This document shows, piece by piece, positions 1-7,082 of a stretch of DNA of 64,000 bases (positions are counted from its first letter, which is position 1; the number at the start of each line of letters is the position of its first letter). A program made the position numbers and the translations under genes. Source of the DNA: Spectribacter acetivorans (GTDB taxonomy: Bacteria; Pseudomonadota; Gammaproteobacteria; Nevskiales; Salinisphaeraceae); NCBI RefSeq assembly GCF_031846305.1, contig NZ_JAVRHY010000004.1, positions 62,001 to 126,000 on the forward strand, written 5' to 3'. The notes below the pieces were generated by a model. That model was not told the origin of the DNA. It saw only the letters and a list, made by a program, of their open reading frames with translations, and did not search any database.

Positions 1-1020
1 CACGGCAAGACCACCACCGCCAGCATGCTGGCCTGGATTCTCGAGCATGCCGGGCTGAAACCGGGATTCCTGATCGGCGGTATTCCGGGCAACTTCGGCG
101 TCTCTGCCCGGCTGGGCGAGGGCGAGTGCTTCGTGGTCGAGGCCGACGAATACGACACCGCTTTCTTCGACAAGCGTTCCAAGTTCGTCCACTACCGGCC
201 GCGCACCCTGGTGCTGAACAATCTGGAATTCGATCACGCGGATATCTTCGACAACCTGGCCGCCATTCAGCGCCAGTGCCATCACCTGGTGCGCACCGTG
301 CCGGGGCGCGGCCGCATCATCCACAACGCCGCCGAGCCGGCCATCGACGAGGTGCTGGCGATGGGCTGCTGGACCCCCTGCGAGCCCTTCGGCAACGATG
401 CCGGCTGGCAGGCCGTGCCGCACCGCGATGCCGCCACCAACTTCGATGTTCATCATGCCGGTCAACCGGTGGGCACGGTCCGCTGGGACCAGACCGGCGC
501 GCACAACCGCATGAATGCCCTGGCCGCGGTGGCGGCGGCCGGCCATGCCGGGGTATCGCCCGCCGCAGCCTGCGCGGCGCTGGCCGAGTTCACCGGCGTC
601 AAGCGGCGGATGGAAGAACGCGGCGCGGTCGGCGGCGTAACCGTCTACGACGATTTCGCCCATCACCCCACCGCCATCGCCACCACCCTGGAAGGCCTGC
701 GCACCAGCCACCCGGACGGCCGCATCCTGGCGGTGCTGGAACCCCGCTCCAACACCATGCGCCTGGGCATCCACCGCGACCGCCTGGCCGCCTCGCTGGC
801 CGCCGCCGACGCGGTGTTCGTCTATACCGCCGATCTGGCCTGGGACGCGGCCGAAGCGCTCGCCGGTCTGGGCGATCACGCGCTGCTTACCGACGACATG
901 AACACCCTGGTCGCCGCAATCGTGGCGGCGGCGCGGCCCGGGGACCGGGTGGTGGTGATGAGCAACGGCGGCTTCGGCGGCATCCACGAGCGGCTATTGA
1001 ACGGCCTGGCAGACCGCTGA
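1..1020 (+). CDS. mpl: UDP-MurNAc:L-Ala-gamma-D-Glu-meso-DAP ligase, 5' truncated
   Basis: Murein-peptide ligase of the Mur family. It joins recycled tripeptide to UDP-MurNAc in the cytoplasm, returning turned-over wall peptide to peptidoglycan synthesis. The frame is open from base 1 and begins inside the ATP-binding P-loop (HGKTTT, normally GTHGKTTT), so about 115 N-terminal residues lie outside the window; 339 residues remain. The Mpl-type segments GNFGVSARLG, VVEADEYDTAFFDKRSK and NNLEFDHADIFDNL are present. The DDFAHHPTA motif and EPRSNTMRLG near the end belong to the ligase C-terminal domain. It ends 151 bases before the next gene and has no obvious terminator. MurC is the close alternative, but the EADEYD..FFDKRSKF stretch favours Mpl. 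Confidence 0.93.
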   Translation, partial: HGKTTTASMLAWILEHAGLKPGFLIGGIPGNFGVSARLGEGECFVVEADEYDTAFFDKRSKFVHYRPRTLVLNNLEFDHADIFDNLAAIQRQCHHLVRTVPGRGRIIHNAAEPAIDEVLAMGCWTPCEPFGNDAGWQAVPHRDAATNFDVHHAGQPVGTVRWDQTGAHNRMNALAAVAAAGHAGVSPAAACAALAEFTGVKRRMEERGAVGGVTVYDDFAHHPTAIATTLEGLRTSHPDGRILAVLEPRSNTMRLGIHRDRLAASLAAADAVFVYTADLAWDAAEALAGLGDHALLTDDMNTLVAAIVAAARPGDRVVVMSNGGFGGIHERLLNGLADR

Positions 1021-1051
1021 CCACCCTCGCCCGGCCCGGCCCGACGACAGC

Positions 1052-1086
1052 ATTTTCTGACAGCAACCACGGCATTTCGCCGATAG
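1052..1086 (+). promoter_or_regulatory. Putative promoter element shared with the next paralogue
   Basis: ATTTTCTGACA (1052-1062), then 16 bases, then GCCGATAG (1079-1086). The same arrangement, with the same 16-base gap, precedes the paralogue at 2302 (see 2172-2206). CTGACA resembles a -35 box. GCCGAT sits at the -10 position but is not a sigma70 -10. It lies about 86 bases before the start codon. The responsible sigma factor or regulator is not known. Confidence 0.45.
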
Positions 1087-1171
1087 GCAGACCCGCCGAC
1101 AGCCCTGATCCTCCCAATGACCACGCCCGGTGCCTGGCGGCATCGGTCAATCTCAGAGGGAGGAAGACACC

Positions 1172-2074
1172 ATGAAGACAAACAAACACTGGGTGGCCGG
1201 CGCCGCCCTGCTGGCCCTGTCAGGCGTCAGCCACGCGCAGGATCCGGTGGCCAATCTCACCGGGGGGCTAAATAGCCTGGCCATCAATCTCAACGGCACC
1301 GTGAACACGCTGCTGATGGGCGATGCCAGCGCCACGACCCAGAATCTCGGCATGACCGTGTCGACGCTGATCGGCGACCTGTCTGCCGGCACTCCGCTGG
1401 CGGGTCTGGCCGAGTCGGGCATTGCCCTGTCCGATTCCCTGACCAATGCGGCGCTGGGCATCACCCCGACCGTCGACGGCATCACCATTCCCATCGCTCG
1501 AATCGGCGAACCGCTGACCCTGCCGCTGATTCAGGTCACCGATGACCTGCTCGGTGAAGGCCTGCCACTGCTGGGCGGCGGTGAGCTCGGTGGTCTCCCC
1601 TTGATCGGCGGCGACCTGCTGGGCGGGGACCTGCTCGGTGGGGACGGTCTGCCGCTGATCGGCGGCCTGCTGGGCGGTGACGACGGCGGCCTGCCACTGG
1701 TCGGCGGCCTGCTTGGCGGCGAAGGTGGCATTCCGGTCATCGGCGGGCTGCTTGGCGGCGAGGGCGGCATTCCGGTCATCGGTGGCCTACTCGGTGGTGA
1801 AGGCGGCATTCCCGTCATCGGCGGATTGCTCGGCGGCCAAGGCGGTATCCCGATCATCGGCGGCCTGCTGGAAAGCGAAGATGGTCTGCCCCTGATTGGT
1901 GGCCTGCTCGGCGGCCAGGGCAGCCTGCCGATCATCGGCGGCTTGCTGGGTGGCGGCATGGTGGCCGGTAACGGTCAGGGAATGCTGCTGGCGGAACTGC
2001 CGTTGCCCCTCGAATCGCTCGACCCGAACACGGCCGGCGCGCTGGTCAACGGGGTCACGCTGGCGGGCCTCTAA
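1172..2074 (+). CDS. Secreted Gly/Leu/Pro-rich tandem-repeat protein, paralogue 1
   Basis: A 300-residue protein of unknown function. It starts with a clear Sec signal peptide (MKTNKHW, then a hydrophobic core, cleavage near SHA-QDP). Residues about 25-130 form a non-repetitive domain shared with the proteins at 2302 and 29325 (DPVANL..GLNSLAINL..TVNTLLMGDA). From about residue 158 a 13-residue unit of type GLPLIGGLLGGEG repeats about eight times. A short conserved tail ends in LPLPLESLD....VTLAGL. The start is fixed by GAGGGAGGAAG just upstream of the ATG and by the signal peptide. It is flanked by its own promoter-like element and a strong terminator, so it is probably monocistronic. A surface, matrix or adhesive role is possible, but nothing in the sequence proves it. 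Confidence 0.85.
   Translation: MKTNKHWVAGAALLALSGVSHAQDPVANLTGGLNSLAINLNGTVNTLLMGDASATTQNLGMTVSTLIGDLSAGTPLAGLAESGIALSDSLTNAALGITPTVDGITIPIARIGEPLTLPLIQVTDDLLGEGLPLLGGGELGGLPLIGGDLLGGDLLGGDGLPLIGGLLGGDDGGLPLVGGLLGGEGGIPVIGGLLGGEGGIPVIGGLLGGEGGIPVIGGLLGGQGGIPIIGGLLESEDGLPLIGGLLGGQGSLPIIGGLLGGGMVAGNGQGMLLAELPLPLESLDPNTAGALVNGVTLAGL
1646..1959 (+). repeat. In-frame 39-bp tandem repeat array
   Basis: About eight degenerate 39-bp units, each coding for a GLPLIGGLLGGEG-like 13-residue block. Third codon positions have drifted while the amino-acid pattern holds, so the repeat is kept at protein level. Such arrays can change copy number by slippage or recombination. Confidence 0.85.
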
Positions 2075-2103
2075 GCGGCTGCCTTCAATACCTTCGTGTC
2101 ACT

Positions 2104-2132
2104 GGCCCGGCGATTCATCGCCGGGCCTTTTT
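2104..2132 (+). terminator. Intrinsic terminator after paralogue 1
   Basis: A perfect 10-bp stem, GGCCCGGCGA / TCGCCGGGCC, with loop TTCA, followed by five T. It lies 30 bases after the stop codon. Confidence 0.9.
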
Positions 2133-2171
2133 CATGGCTGGCGAACATCCAGCCCATCGACGCGTGCGTCA

Positions 2172-2206
2172 ATTTTCTGACACCCCCACGCGCAATTTGC
2201 CGATGG
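2172..2206 (+). promoter_or_regulatory. Putative promoter element, second copy
   Basis: ATTTTCTGACA (2172-2182), 16 bases, then GCCGATGG. The spacing matches the element at 1052-1086, and the intervening GCA.TT is also shared. It lies 96 bases before the start of the second paralogue. Conservation between two otherwise diverged leaders argues for a functional site. Confidence 0.45.
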
Positions 2207-2301
2207 ACCGGCATCCGATCAGCCGCGATCATCGGCAACGATGACACCCATCCGCGCCGGACAAACCCGGCGTCATTCGCGTTTCAGGGAGGAAATGCAT
2301 C

Positions 2302-3378
2302 ATGACAACCAAGCATTGCTTGAAATCCGCCGGGCTCGGCCTGGCACTGCTCGCCGCATCCAGCGGCAGCTGGGCCCAGGACGGTGGCAATATCGTGGCC
2401 GCACTGGATCACGCGGTGGCCAATCTGGATTCGACGCTCAAGAACGTCCTGACCGGCAACGCCGTTGCCGCGACCGATGATCTGCAGATCCTGGTCAACA
2501 CGCTGGCGATGGACCTGACCGACGGCAGCCCGCTGGCCGACCTCGCCGCTGAAGGCGGCACCCTCCAGGGTCTCACCGACCCGTTGTTCGGCATTGCCCG
2601 GAGCAACGTGGCCCCGCTGCTCGGCCAGCTTTCAGCCCCGGTGGTGGAGATCGCGGCACCGCTCAGTTCGCTCTACGTGAATGGCGGCCTGCTGGCCAAC
2701 GGCATCCCGCTGGTCAACGGTGAGGAAATTGTCCTGCTGAGCGATGCATCCCTGCCGTCGCTGGGTGGTCTGGGCCTGCCCACCGGTTTGCTGGTGGTCG
2801 TCCGGGACCTGGCCGAAGTCGATCTGCTCGGCCCGGGCGATGGTGATGGCGGCGGCGTGCTGCTACCGATTGCCGGCGGCGATGGCAGCCTGCCGTTGCT
2901 GGGCGGTACCGATGGCCTGCCGCTGATCGGCGGCCTGCTGGGTGGCGAAGGCGGCCTGCCCCTGGTGGGTGGCCTGCTCGGCGGCGAAGGGGGTATCCCG
3001 ATCGTGGGCGGCCTGCTCGGTGGTGAGGGTGGTCTGCCGCTGCTCGGCGGCGACAGTGCGGGCGGCCTACCGATCGTTGGTGGCCTACTTGGTGGTGAGG
3101 GCGGCATCCCCATCGTGGGCGCCCTGCTGGGTGGCGACGGCGATCTGTTGCTGATCGGTGATCTGCTCGGCGGCGACGATGGCGGTCTGCCGCTGATTGG
3201 CGGCCTGCTGGGTGGCCAGGGCGGCCTGCCCATTGTCGGCGGTCTGCTGGGCGGTGGCATGGTGATGGCTGGCGGGTCTAACGGCCTCCTGCCGGAAGAA
3301 GTGCCCCTGCCGCTGAATCAGGTCGACGGTGGCACGCTCACCGCGCTGGCCCGGGACGTCACCCTGCAGGGTCTGTAA
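2302..3378 (+). CDS. Secreted Gly/Leu/Pro-rich tandem-repeat protein, paralogue 2
   Basis: 358 residues, with the same architecture as the upstream gene. A signal peptide (MTTKHCLKSAGLGLALL, cleavage near SWA-QDG) precedes an N-terminal domain with matching blocks (NLDSTLKNVLTGNA, GSPLADLAAEGG). About nine 13-residue GLPLIGGLLGGEG units follow from residue 205 to 319, then the conserved tail LPEEVPLPLNQVD....VTLQGL. An extra segment (residues about 120-200) separates the two parts. The ATG follows TTTCAGGGAGGAAATG at normal spacing. The two genes are tandem duplicates that have diverged strongly. Function unknown. Confidence 0.85.
   Translation: MTTKHCLKSAGLGLALLAASSGSWAQDGGNIVAALDHAVANLDSTLKNVLTGNAVAATDDLQILVNTLAMDLTDGSPLADLAAEGGTLQGLTDPLFGIARSNVAPLLGQLSAPVVEIAAPLSSLYVNGGLLANGIPLVNGEEIVLLSDASLPSLGGLGLPTGLLVVVRDLAEVDLLGPGDGDGGGVLLPIAGGDGSLPLLGGTDGLPLIGGLLGGEGGLPLVGGLLGGEGGIPIVGGLLGGEGGLPLLGGDSAGGLPIVGGLLGGEGGIPIVGALLGGDGDLLLIGDLLGGDDGGLPLIGGLLGGQGGLPIVGGLLGGGMVMAGGSNGLLPEEVPLPLNQVDGGTLTALARDVTLQGL
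2914..3258 (+). repeat. In-frame 39-bp tandem repeat array, second gene
   Basis: About nine degenerate 39-bp units coding for the 13-residue GLPLIGGLLGGEG block. One unit is shortened around GLPLLGGDSAG. Confidence 0.85.
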
Positions 3379-3439
3379 ACCCGTGCATCGCCGCCCGCAA
3401 CAGGCGCGGCGGCGATGTCGTGACAATGCCCGTTTCCCG

Positions 3440-3471
3440 CCCGCCCGGTGTTTTCACATCGGGCGGGTTTT
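3440..3471 (+). terminator. Intrinsic terminator after paralogue 2
   Basis: Stem CCCGCCCG / CGGGCGGG (3440-3447 with 3460-3467), a 12-base loop, then TTTT. Confidence 0.85.
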
Positions 3472-3593
3472 CATTGCTGTCGATTTTTCCTGTAGTCTTT
3501 CTCTTACGCAGCTGTAGTGGCAGGCCTCTCGCCGGCTATCAGGCTCACGCGGTTTTTTCGTACTTCACAATAATCGAGCGTAGGAGAGTTCCC

Positions 3594-4259
3594 ATGAAAC
3601 GCATTGCACTTTCAATCGTGCTGTCGGCCGGCTTTGTCGGCACGGCTGCCGCACAGGGACCGCAGAACCTGCAGGTCCTGCTCAACAACGTCGACAACAC
3701 CGTCAACGGCCTGGTTGAAGGCCCGGCTGCTAATCGCGGCCTGGATTCCAGCCTGATCGCCAGCTTCAATGGCGAGCTGGTCAGCGATAATGGCACCATC
3801 ATTGCGCCGGACTACGTCGAGAACACCCTGACCGACGTCCCGGCCAACCTGTTCACCGGTACGCTTGTCGGCACGCCGCTGGAAGGCATGGAACTCCAAT
3901 TCATTGCCGCCGGCCGTGATCTTGGCCAGCAGCTGGTCGAGGCCGGTCGCCCGCTGTTCGAAGCGCTGGACGGCCCCGCCGGCCAGTTCGCCGACGCAGC
4001 GTCGCCCCTGAGCGGTCCGGGCATCGAGTTCCTGGAAGAGCTCGAGTTCAACCTGGTACTGGATACCGTCATCCCCGATCCGACCGGAGGCGCTGGCGGC
4101 GGGCTGCCGACACTGCCCGGCCTGGGTGATGCCGGTCTGCCGGGCCTGGGCGATGCCGGTCTGCCGGCGCTGCCCGGTCTGGGCGACGCCGGTCTGCCGG
4201 ACCTGCCCGGCCTGGGCAGCCTGACCGACCTGCTGATGCTGCCGAATCTGCCGTCCTAA
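3594..4259 (+). CDS. Secreted protein with GLPxLPGLGDA repeats, distant family member
   Basis: 221 residues from the ATG at 3594, which follows TAGGAGAGTTCCC; the frame is open further upstream but only this start gives a signal peptide (MKRIALSIVLSAGFVGTAAA-QGP). The mature domain resembles the neighbouring paralogues and the 29325 protein in its NVDNTVNGLVEG, GTPLEGMELQFIAAGRDLGQQL and AGRPLFEAL segments. The C-terminal 55 residues are Gly/Pro/Leu-rich, with repeats of GDAGLPxLPGLG. It has its own terminator and, unlike the two genes upstream, no TTTTCTGACA element. Function unknown. Confidence 0.8.
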   Translation: MKRIALSIVLSAGFVGTAAAQGPQNLQVLLNNVDNTVNGLVEGPAANRGLDSSLIASFNGELVSDNGTIIAPDYVENTLTDVPANLFTGTLVGTPLEGMELQFIAAGRDLGQQLVEAGRPLFEALDGPAGQFADAASPLSGPGIEFLEELEFNLVLDTVIPDPTGGAGGGLPTLPGLGDAGLPGLGDAGLPALPGLGDAGLPDLPGLGSLTDLLMLPNLPS

Positions 4260-4289
4260 CCCACCTCGGGTAACGGCATTCGCGCAACA

Positions 4290-4318
4290 AGCCCCCGGCC
4301 CTTGGCCGGGGGCTTTTT
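4290..4318 (+). terminator. Intrinsic terminator
   Basis: GCCCCCGGCC / GGCCGGGGGC with a CTT loop, followed by TTTTT. It separates the secreted-protein gene from the SOS cassette. Confidence 0.92.
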
Positions 4319-4364
4319 CGTTGCGGCTCGAATAATCCGCGGGACGTTGTACATTGATCATTAG

Positions 4365-4380
4365 CTGTATATATTTACAT
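4365..4380 (+). promoter_or_regulatory. LexA operator (SOS box)
   Basis: CTGTATATATTTACAT matches the E. coli-type SOS box CTGT(AT)4ACAG at 14 of 16 positions. It is the only such site noticed in the window, and it ends 24 bases before lexA. It implies that LexA represses its own gene and the downstream imuA-imuB-dnaE2 genes, which overlap as one operon. Confidence 0.88.
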
Positions 4381-4403
4381 GCAAACGGCAACCGGATCGC
4401 CTC

Positions 4404-5027
4404 ATGCTCGACCTTACCGACCGCCAGGCCGCCATCCTGGGCTTCATTCGCGACACCCTCGCCGAACGCGGCATTCCGCCCACCCGGGCGGAGATCATGG
4501 ACCACTTCGGCTTCGCGTCGCCCAACGCCGCCCAAGCCCATCTGCGGGCGCTGGCCCGGCGCGGGGCGATTGAGCTCAGCGCCGGCCACAGCCGCGGCAT
4601 CCGGCTGTCGCCGCAGGTGGCCGATCCCGACACCCTGCCACTGATCGGCCGGGTGGCCGCCGGCGCCCCGATCCTGGCGGTGGAAAATATCGAGACCCAT
4701 CACCGGATTGCCCCCGCGCTGTTCAGGCCGCGGGCCGACTACCTGCTGCGGGTGTGCGGCGACAGCATGATCGACGCCGGCATTCGCGACGACGATCTGC
4801 TGGCCGTGCACGCCACCCGTGAAGCCGCCAACGGCCAGGTGGTGGTGGCCCGGGTGGATGACGAGGTCACCGTCAAGCGCTTCCGGCGCCGGGGCAATAT
4901 CGTCGAGCTGCTGCCGGCCAACCCCGCCTACGAGCCCATCGTGGTGGACGGCAGCAGCCAGTCGCTGGCGATCGAGGGCCGGGCCGTGGGCGTGATCCGC
5001 CGCGACGATTTCAGCGATCGGCCATGA
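4404..5027 (+). CDS. lexA: SOS repressor LexA
   Basis: 207 residues. The N-terminal winged helix begins LTDRQAAILGFIRD and includes PPTRAEIMDHFGFASPNAA. The Ala86-Gly87 autocleavage bond lies in GRVAAGAP, and the catalytic dyad is Ser121 (GDSM) and Lys158 (TVKRF). RecA filaments stimulate self-cleavage, which derepresses SOS genes. The ATG 24 bases after the SOS box gives the standard LexA N-terminus. The stop overlaps the imuA start (ATGA). This is a lexA linked to the imu/dnaE2 cassette; whether the genome has a second lexA cannot be seen here. Confidence 0.96.
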   Translation: MLDLTDRQAAILGFIRDTLAERGIPPTRAEIMDHFGFASPNAAQAHLRALARRGAIELSAGHSRGIRLSPQVADPDTLPLIGRVAAGAPILAVENIETHHRIAPALFRPRADYLLRVCGDSMIDAGIRDDDLLAVHATREAANGQVVVARVDDEVTVKRFRRRGNIVELLPANPAYEPIVVDGSSQSLAIEGRAVGVIRRDDFSDRP

Positions 5028-5731
5028 CCGGATCGGTTGCCGATCTGCTGCGCCATCCCGACATCTGGCGCGGCGGGGCGGCCGCCGACACGCCGGGCCT
5101 GCCCAGCGGCTTTGCCGCGCTCGATCAGCGCCTGCCAGGCGGCGGTTTCCCCGCAAACGGCCTGACCGAAATCACCCCGGACTCGTCGGGTATCGGGGAA
5201 CTCGGCCTGATGCTTCCGGCCCTGATCGCGGCCATCGAACAGGGCCGGCATCTGCTCTGGGTGGCGCCGCCCCATCTGCCCTACGCGCCGGCGCTGGCCG
5301 CGGCCGGCCTGGATCTGACGCGGCTGGCGACGGTCACCACCGCGTCGGCACCGGATGCCCTATGGGCCGCCGAACAGGGTCTGCGGGCCGGAGCGGTCGT
5401 GGTGCTGTGGGCCGCCGACTTCACCGCCCCGGCCGCCCGCCGACTGCAGCTTGCGGCCGAAGCCGGCAACCGACCCGGTTTCATTCAGCGGCCGCCCGGC
5501 ATGCCTGCCGATCCGCGCCTGCCCGCCGCGCTGCGGCTGCGTCTTGCCCCGGGGCCGCTGGTGCACGTGCTCAAGTGCCGCGGCCGCGCCGGTTTCCGAG
5601 TCGATCTGTCCCGGTCCATGTCGGCCCGAACGCGGGCCGCGGATAACCAATCAGGGATTGCTGATGCTATGGCTCTGCCTGTGGCTACCGGCGCTGGCGC
5701 TGGACGCCCGCTGCCGGCACGGCACGCCTGA
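5024..5731 (+). CDS. imuA: Translesion synthesis accessory protein ImuA
   Basis: 235 residues, RecA-fold ImuA/SulA-like family. It helps recruit ImuB and DnaE2 for error-prone bypass. Recognisable features are the start PDIWRGG, LPSGFAALDQRLPGGGFPANGLTEI and the core LLWVAPPHLPYAPALAAAGLDL. A classical Walker A lysine is not apparent, as is common in this family. Identification rests on this pattern and on position between lexA and imuB. The start overlaps the lexA stop by 4 bases. The last 68 bases overlap imuB in another frame, and the tail after residue about 210 looks unconserved. Confidence 0.88.
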   Translation: MTGSVADLLRHPDIWRGGAAADTPGLPSGFAALDQRLPGGGFPANGLTEITPDSSGIGELGLMLPALIAAIEQGRHLLWVAPPHLPYAPALAAAGLDLTRLATVTTASAPDALWAAEQGLRAGAVVVLWAADFTAPAARRLQLAAEAGNRPGFIQRPPGMPADPRLPAALRLRLAPGPLVHVLKCRGRAGFRVDLSRSMSARTRAADNQSGIADAMALPVATGAGAGRPLPARHA

Positions 5732-7082
5732 CACTCCGGTTGCGATCACGGATATCGACCGCCGGCGCCACCTGCTCGCGGCCAACCCGGCCGCGCGGCT
5801 GGCCGGCGTACAGCCCGGCCAGTCCGCCGCCACCGCCCGGTCGTTGCTGCCGGAGCTGCATCTACTGGCCCGGGACACAGCCGCCGAGGGCCGCTGCCTG
5901 CGACAGCTGGCGGCCTGGGCGCAGCAGTTCACCGACCGCGTGGTGCTGCAGTCACCGCAGTCACTATTGCTGGAGGTCGCCGGCAGTCTCACCCTGTTCG
6001 GCGGCGCCGAAACCCTGCGGCACCGCGCCGCGCGGGAACTGAATGATCTGGGCTTCGCGGTCACGGCCGCCATCGCCCCCACCCCGGCGGCCGCCACCGC
6101 GCTGGCGCGAATCGGGCGCGGTGAATGCCTGACCCGGGGCGCTGATCTGGCCGAGTCCCTGGCGGACCTGCCGCTGTCGGCACTCACCATCGAGGCGCAG
6201 GCACTGGATGACCTCCAGGCGAGCGGCCTGCACCGGCTGGGCGACATCCTGACCCTGCCCGCGGCGGCCCTGGCACGGCGTTTCGGCCCGGATTTCATCA
6301 CCTATCGCGATCGCCTGCTGGGCCGCCGGCCGGATCCCCGTCAGCCCTACCAGCCACCACGCCGCTACGAGGGCGAACTGGCACTGCCGGCCCCGGCCGA
6401 TACCGCCGCCGCCCTGGGCTTTGCCGCCCGGCGCCTGCTGCGGGAACTATGCGGTCAGCTGCGCGCGGTGGATGCCGGTGTCACCCGCTGCGAACTGATT
6501 CTGACCCACCGCGATGCCGATCCCACCCGCGTGACACTAGGCCTGCGGGCGCCGGGGCGCGATCCCGACCATCTCGGACGCCTGCTCGACGACCGGCTGG
6601 ATCGCACGCCGCTGCCCGCCCCGGTGGATGGCCTGCGATTGCGGGCCACGGGTTTCGTGCCGCTGGAACAGCCCCAGCAGAGCCTGCTGCCCACCACGGA
6701 CGACAGCCAGTGGCAGCGTCTGCACGAAACCCTGGCCGCCCGGCTGGGCCCCGGCGCCATCCGCGGTCTGGCCGTGGTGGCCGACCACCGACCGGAACGG
6801 GCCAGCCGGGCCGTCGACCCCGGCACCCCCAGCCAGGCCAGCGACAATCGCCCCCGGCCCCTGTGGCTGCTTCATGCGCCCGAAACCCTGCCGGCCGAGC
6901 TGGTGCCGGACCGGACGTCCGCCGGCCTCACCCTGCTGGCCGGCCCCGAGCGCATCGAAAGCGGCTGGTGGGACAGCCGGGACGTGCGCCGCGACTATTA
7001 CGTCGCCGCCACCGGGGACGGCGCCCGCTGGTGGATATTCCGGGACCGCGACGGGTGGTTCCTGCACGGGTTGTTCGCATGA
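5664..7082 (+). CDS. imuB: Y-family polymerase-like protein ImuB
   Basis: 472 residues from the ATG at 5664, giving the family N-terminus MLWLCLWLPALALDA. The frame is open for another 309 bases upstream, but that stretch is imuA in another frame. ImuB resembles DinB/UmuC polymerases yet lacks the catalytic carboxylates. It acts as a hub linking the beta clamp, ImuA and DnaE2. Visible features are the Y-family segment LLLEVAGSLTLFGG, a helix-hairpin-helix-like region (LHRLGDILTLPAAALARRFG) and the typical C-terminus ESGWWDSRDVRRDYYVA..GARWWIFRDR...LHGLFA. The stop overlaps dnaE2 by 4 bases. Confidence 0.93.
   Translation: MLWLCLWLPALALDARCRHGTPDTPVAITDIDRRRHLLAANPAARLAGVQPGQSAATARSLLPELHLLARDTAAEGRCLRQLAAWAQQFTDRVVLQSPQSLLLEVAGSLTLFGGAETLRHRAARELNDLGFAVTAAIAPTPAAATALARIGRGECLTRGADLAESLADLPLSALTIEAQALDDLQASGLHRLGDILTLPAAALARRFGPDFITYRDRLLGRRPDPRQPYQPPRRYEGELALPAPADTAAALGFAARRLLRELCGQLRAVDAGVTRCELILTHRDADPTRVTLGLRAPGRDPDHLGRLLDDRLDRTPLPAPVDGLRLRATGFVPLEQPQQSLLPTTDDSQWQRLHETLAARLGPGAIRGLAVVADHRPERASRAVDPGTPSQASDNRPRPLWLLHAPETLPAELVPDRTSAGLTLLAGPERIESGWWDSRDVRRDYYVAATGDGARWWIFRDRDGWFLHGLFA

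Noticed and set aside
1060..1086. FliA promoter before the gene at 1172 (GCCGATAG looks like a sigma28 -10).
   Set aside because: The base run 11 positions upstream is ACAGCAAC, not TAAAGTTT. Only a -10-like half is present, so the site was left as an unassigned shared element.
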